5,668 nt of DNA from Candidatus Izemoplasma sp. (GTDB taxonomy: Bacteria > Bacillota_I > Bacilli_A > Izemoplasmatales > Izemoplasmataceae), in the NCBI GenBank assembly GCA_007132145.1, contig SLPE01000192.1, positions 1 through 5,668 on the forward strand, in the 5' to 3' direction. The notes below the pieces were generated by a model. It did no database searches, was not told the origin of the DNA, and saw only the letters and a program-made list of their open reading frames with translations. Shown piece by piece: positions 5,480-5,668 of this stretch. A program made the translations under genes and the position numbers. Within the stretch, counting starts at the first letter, position 1, and each line of letters begins with the position of its first letter.

Positions 5480-5668
5480 CACGCAAGAAAACAACGTCAA
5501 GAAACCGTTGCTCGAACTGCAGGACGTCACGATGTACTTCACCGGATTGAAAGCCGTGGACGCGTTGAGTTTCCATGTTCATGAAGGAGAGATCGTCGGT
5601 CTCATCGGACCTAACGGCGCCGGGAAGACGACCGTTTTAACTGTATCACCCAGTTCTATAAAAACTAC
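5469..5668 (+). CDS. livG: ABC transporter ATP-binding protein LivG, N-terminal part with an apparent frameshift (cut by right edge)
   Basis: N-terminal portion of the ATPase that powers the LivHM importer on the cytoplasmic face. The start at 5469 has AGGTGA at 5457-5462 as ribosome binding site, and the gene overlaps livM by 11 bp. Visible features are [18 protein letters not shown] at about 14-31, with the aromatic A-loop residue near Phe24, then [17 protein letters not shown] with Walker A Lys53. After Val56 the zero frame reads [10 protein letters not shown], which is not family-like. The frame entered by adding one T to the TTTT at 5635-5638 reads [11 protein letters not shown], matching the LivG pattern after Walker A (typically FNxxTGFYxP). 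So one base is probably missing here, either an error near a contig end or a true frameshift. The Walker B and signature regions lie beyond the window. Confidence 0.88.
   Translation, partial: MKSDTQENNVKKPLLELQDVTMYFTGLKAVDALSFHVHEGEIVGLIGPNGAGKTTVLTVSPSSIKT

Overview
The window looks like a piece of a Bacillales-type (Firmicutes) chromosome with moderately high GC. The reasons are strong AGGAGG-type ribosome binding sites, a consensus sigma-A promoter, a CcpA-like catabolite site and tightly packed, translationally coupled genes. The genus cannot be read from the sequence. It holds one divergent regulatory locus and the first six genes of a rightward operon that runs off the right edge.

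Layout: bases 1-296 (minus strand) encode the N-terminal 98 residues of a TetR-family repressor, cut by the left edge. Bases 297-492 are a dense divergent control region. It contains a consensus promoter (TTGACA, 17 bp, TATAAT) with a near-cre sequence inside its spacer, then three 14-bp TGAA-N6-TTCA boxes at an exact 19-bp pitch. It also holds a second TATAAT, a plausible leftward promoter for the repressor and a small leader hairpin. The rightward operon follows: a thiolase (493-1698), an SDR-type 3-oxoacyl/3-hydroxyacyl reductase (1705-2424), a KAS III/HMG-CoA-synthase-like condensing enzyme (2448-3479), then LivH-type (3476-4366) and LivM-type (4370-5479) ABC permeases. A LivG-type ATPase starts at 5469 and is cut by the right edge.

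Genes are separated by 3-23 bp or overlap by 4 and 11 bp, so they are probably one transcription unit. No terminator is visible anywhere in it. The set pairs acyl-CoA chemistry (thiolytic/Claisen C-C bond breaking or making, ketone/hydroxyl redox, a thiolase-fold condensing enzyme) with an importer of the branched-chain amino acid (HAAT) class. My inference is that the operon takes up and catabolises a carboxylate-type substrate (fatty, branched, dicarboxylic or aromatic acid), is controlled by an acyl-CoA-responsive TetR repressor of the FadR kind, and is subject to carbon catabolite control.

The points most worth a second look are the regularly spaced triple operator, the cre-like site inside the promoter, the altered active site of the condensing enzyme, and an apparent one-base deletion in livG just after its Walker A motif, 30 bases from the window end.
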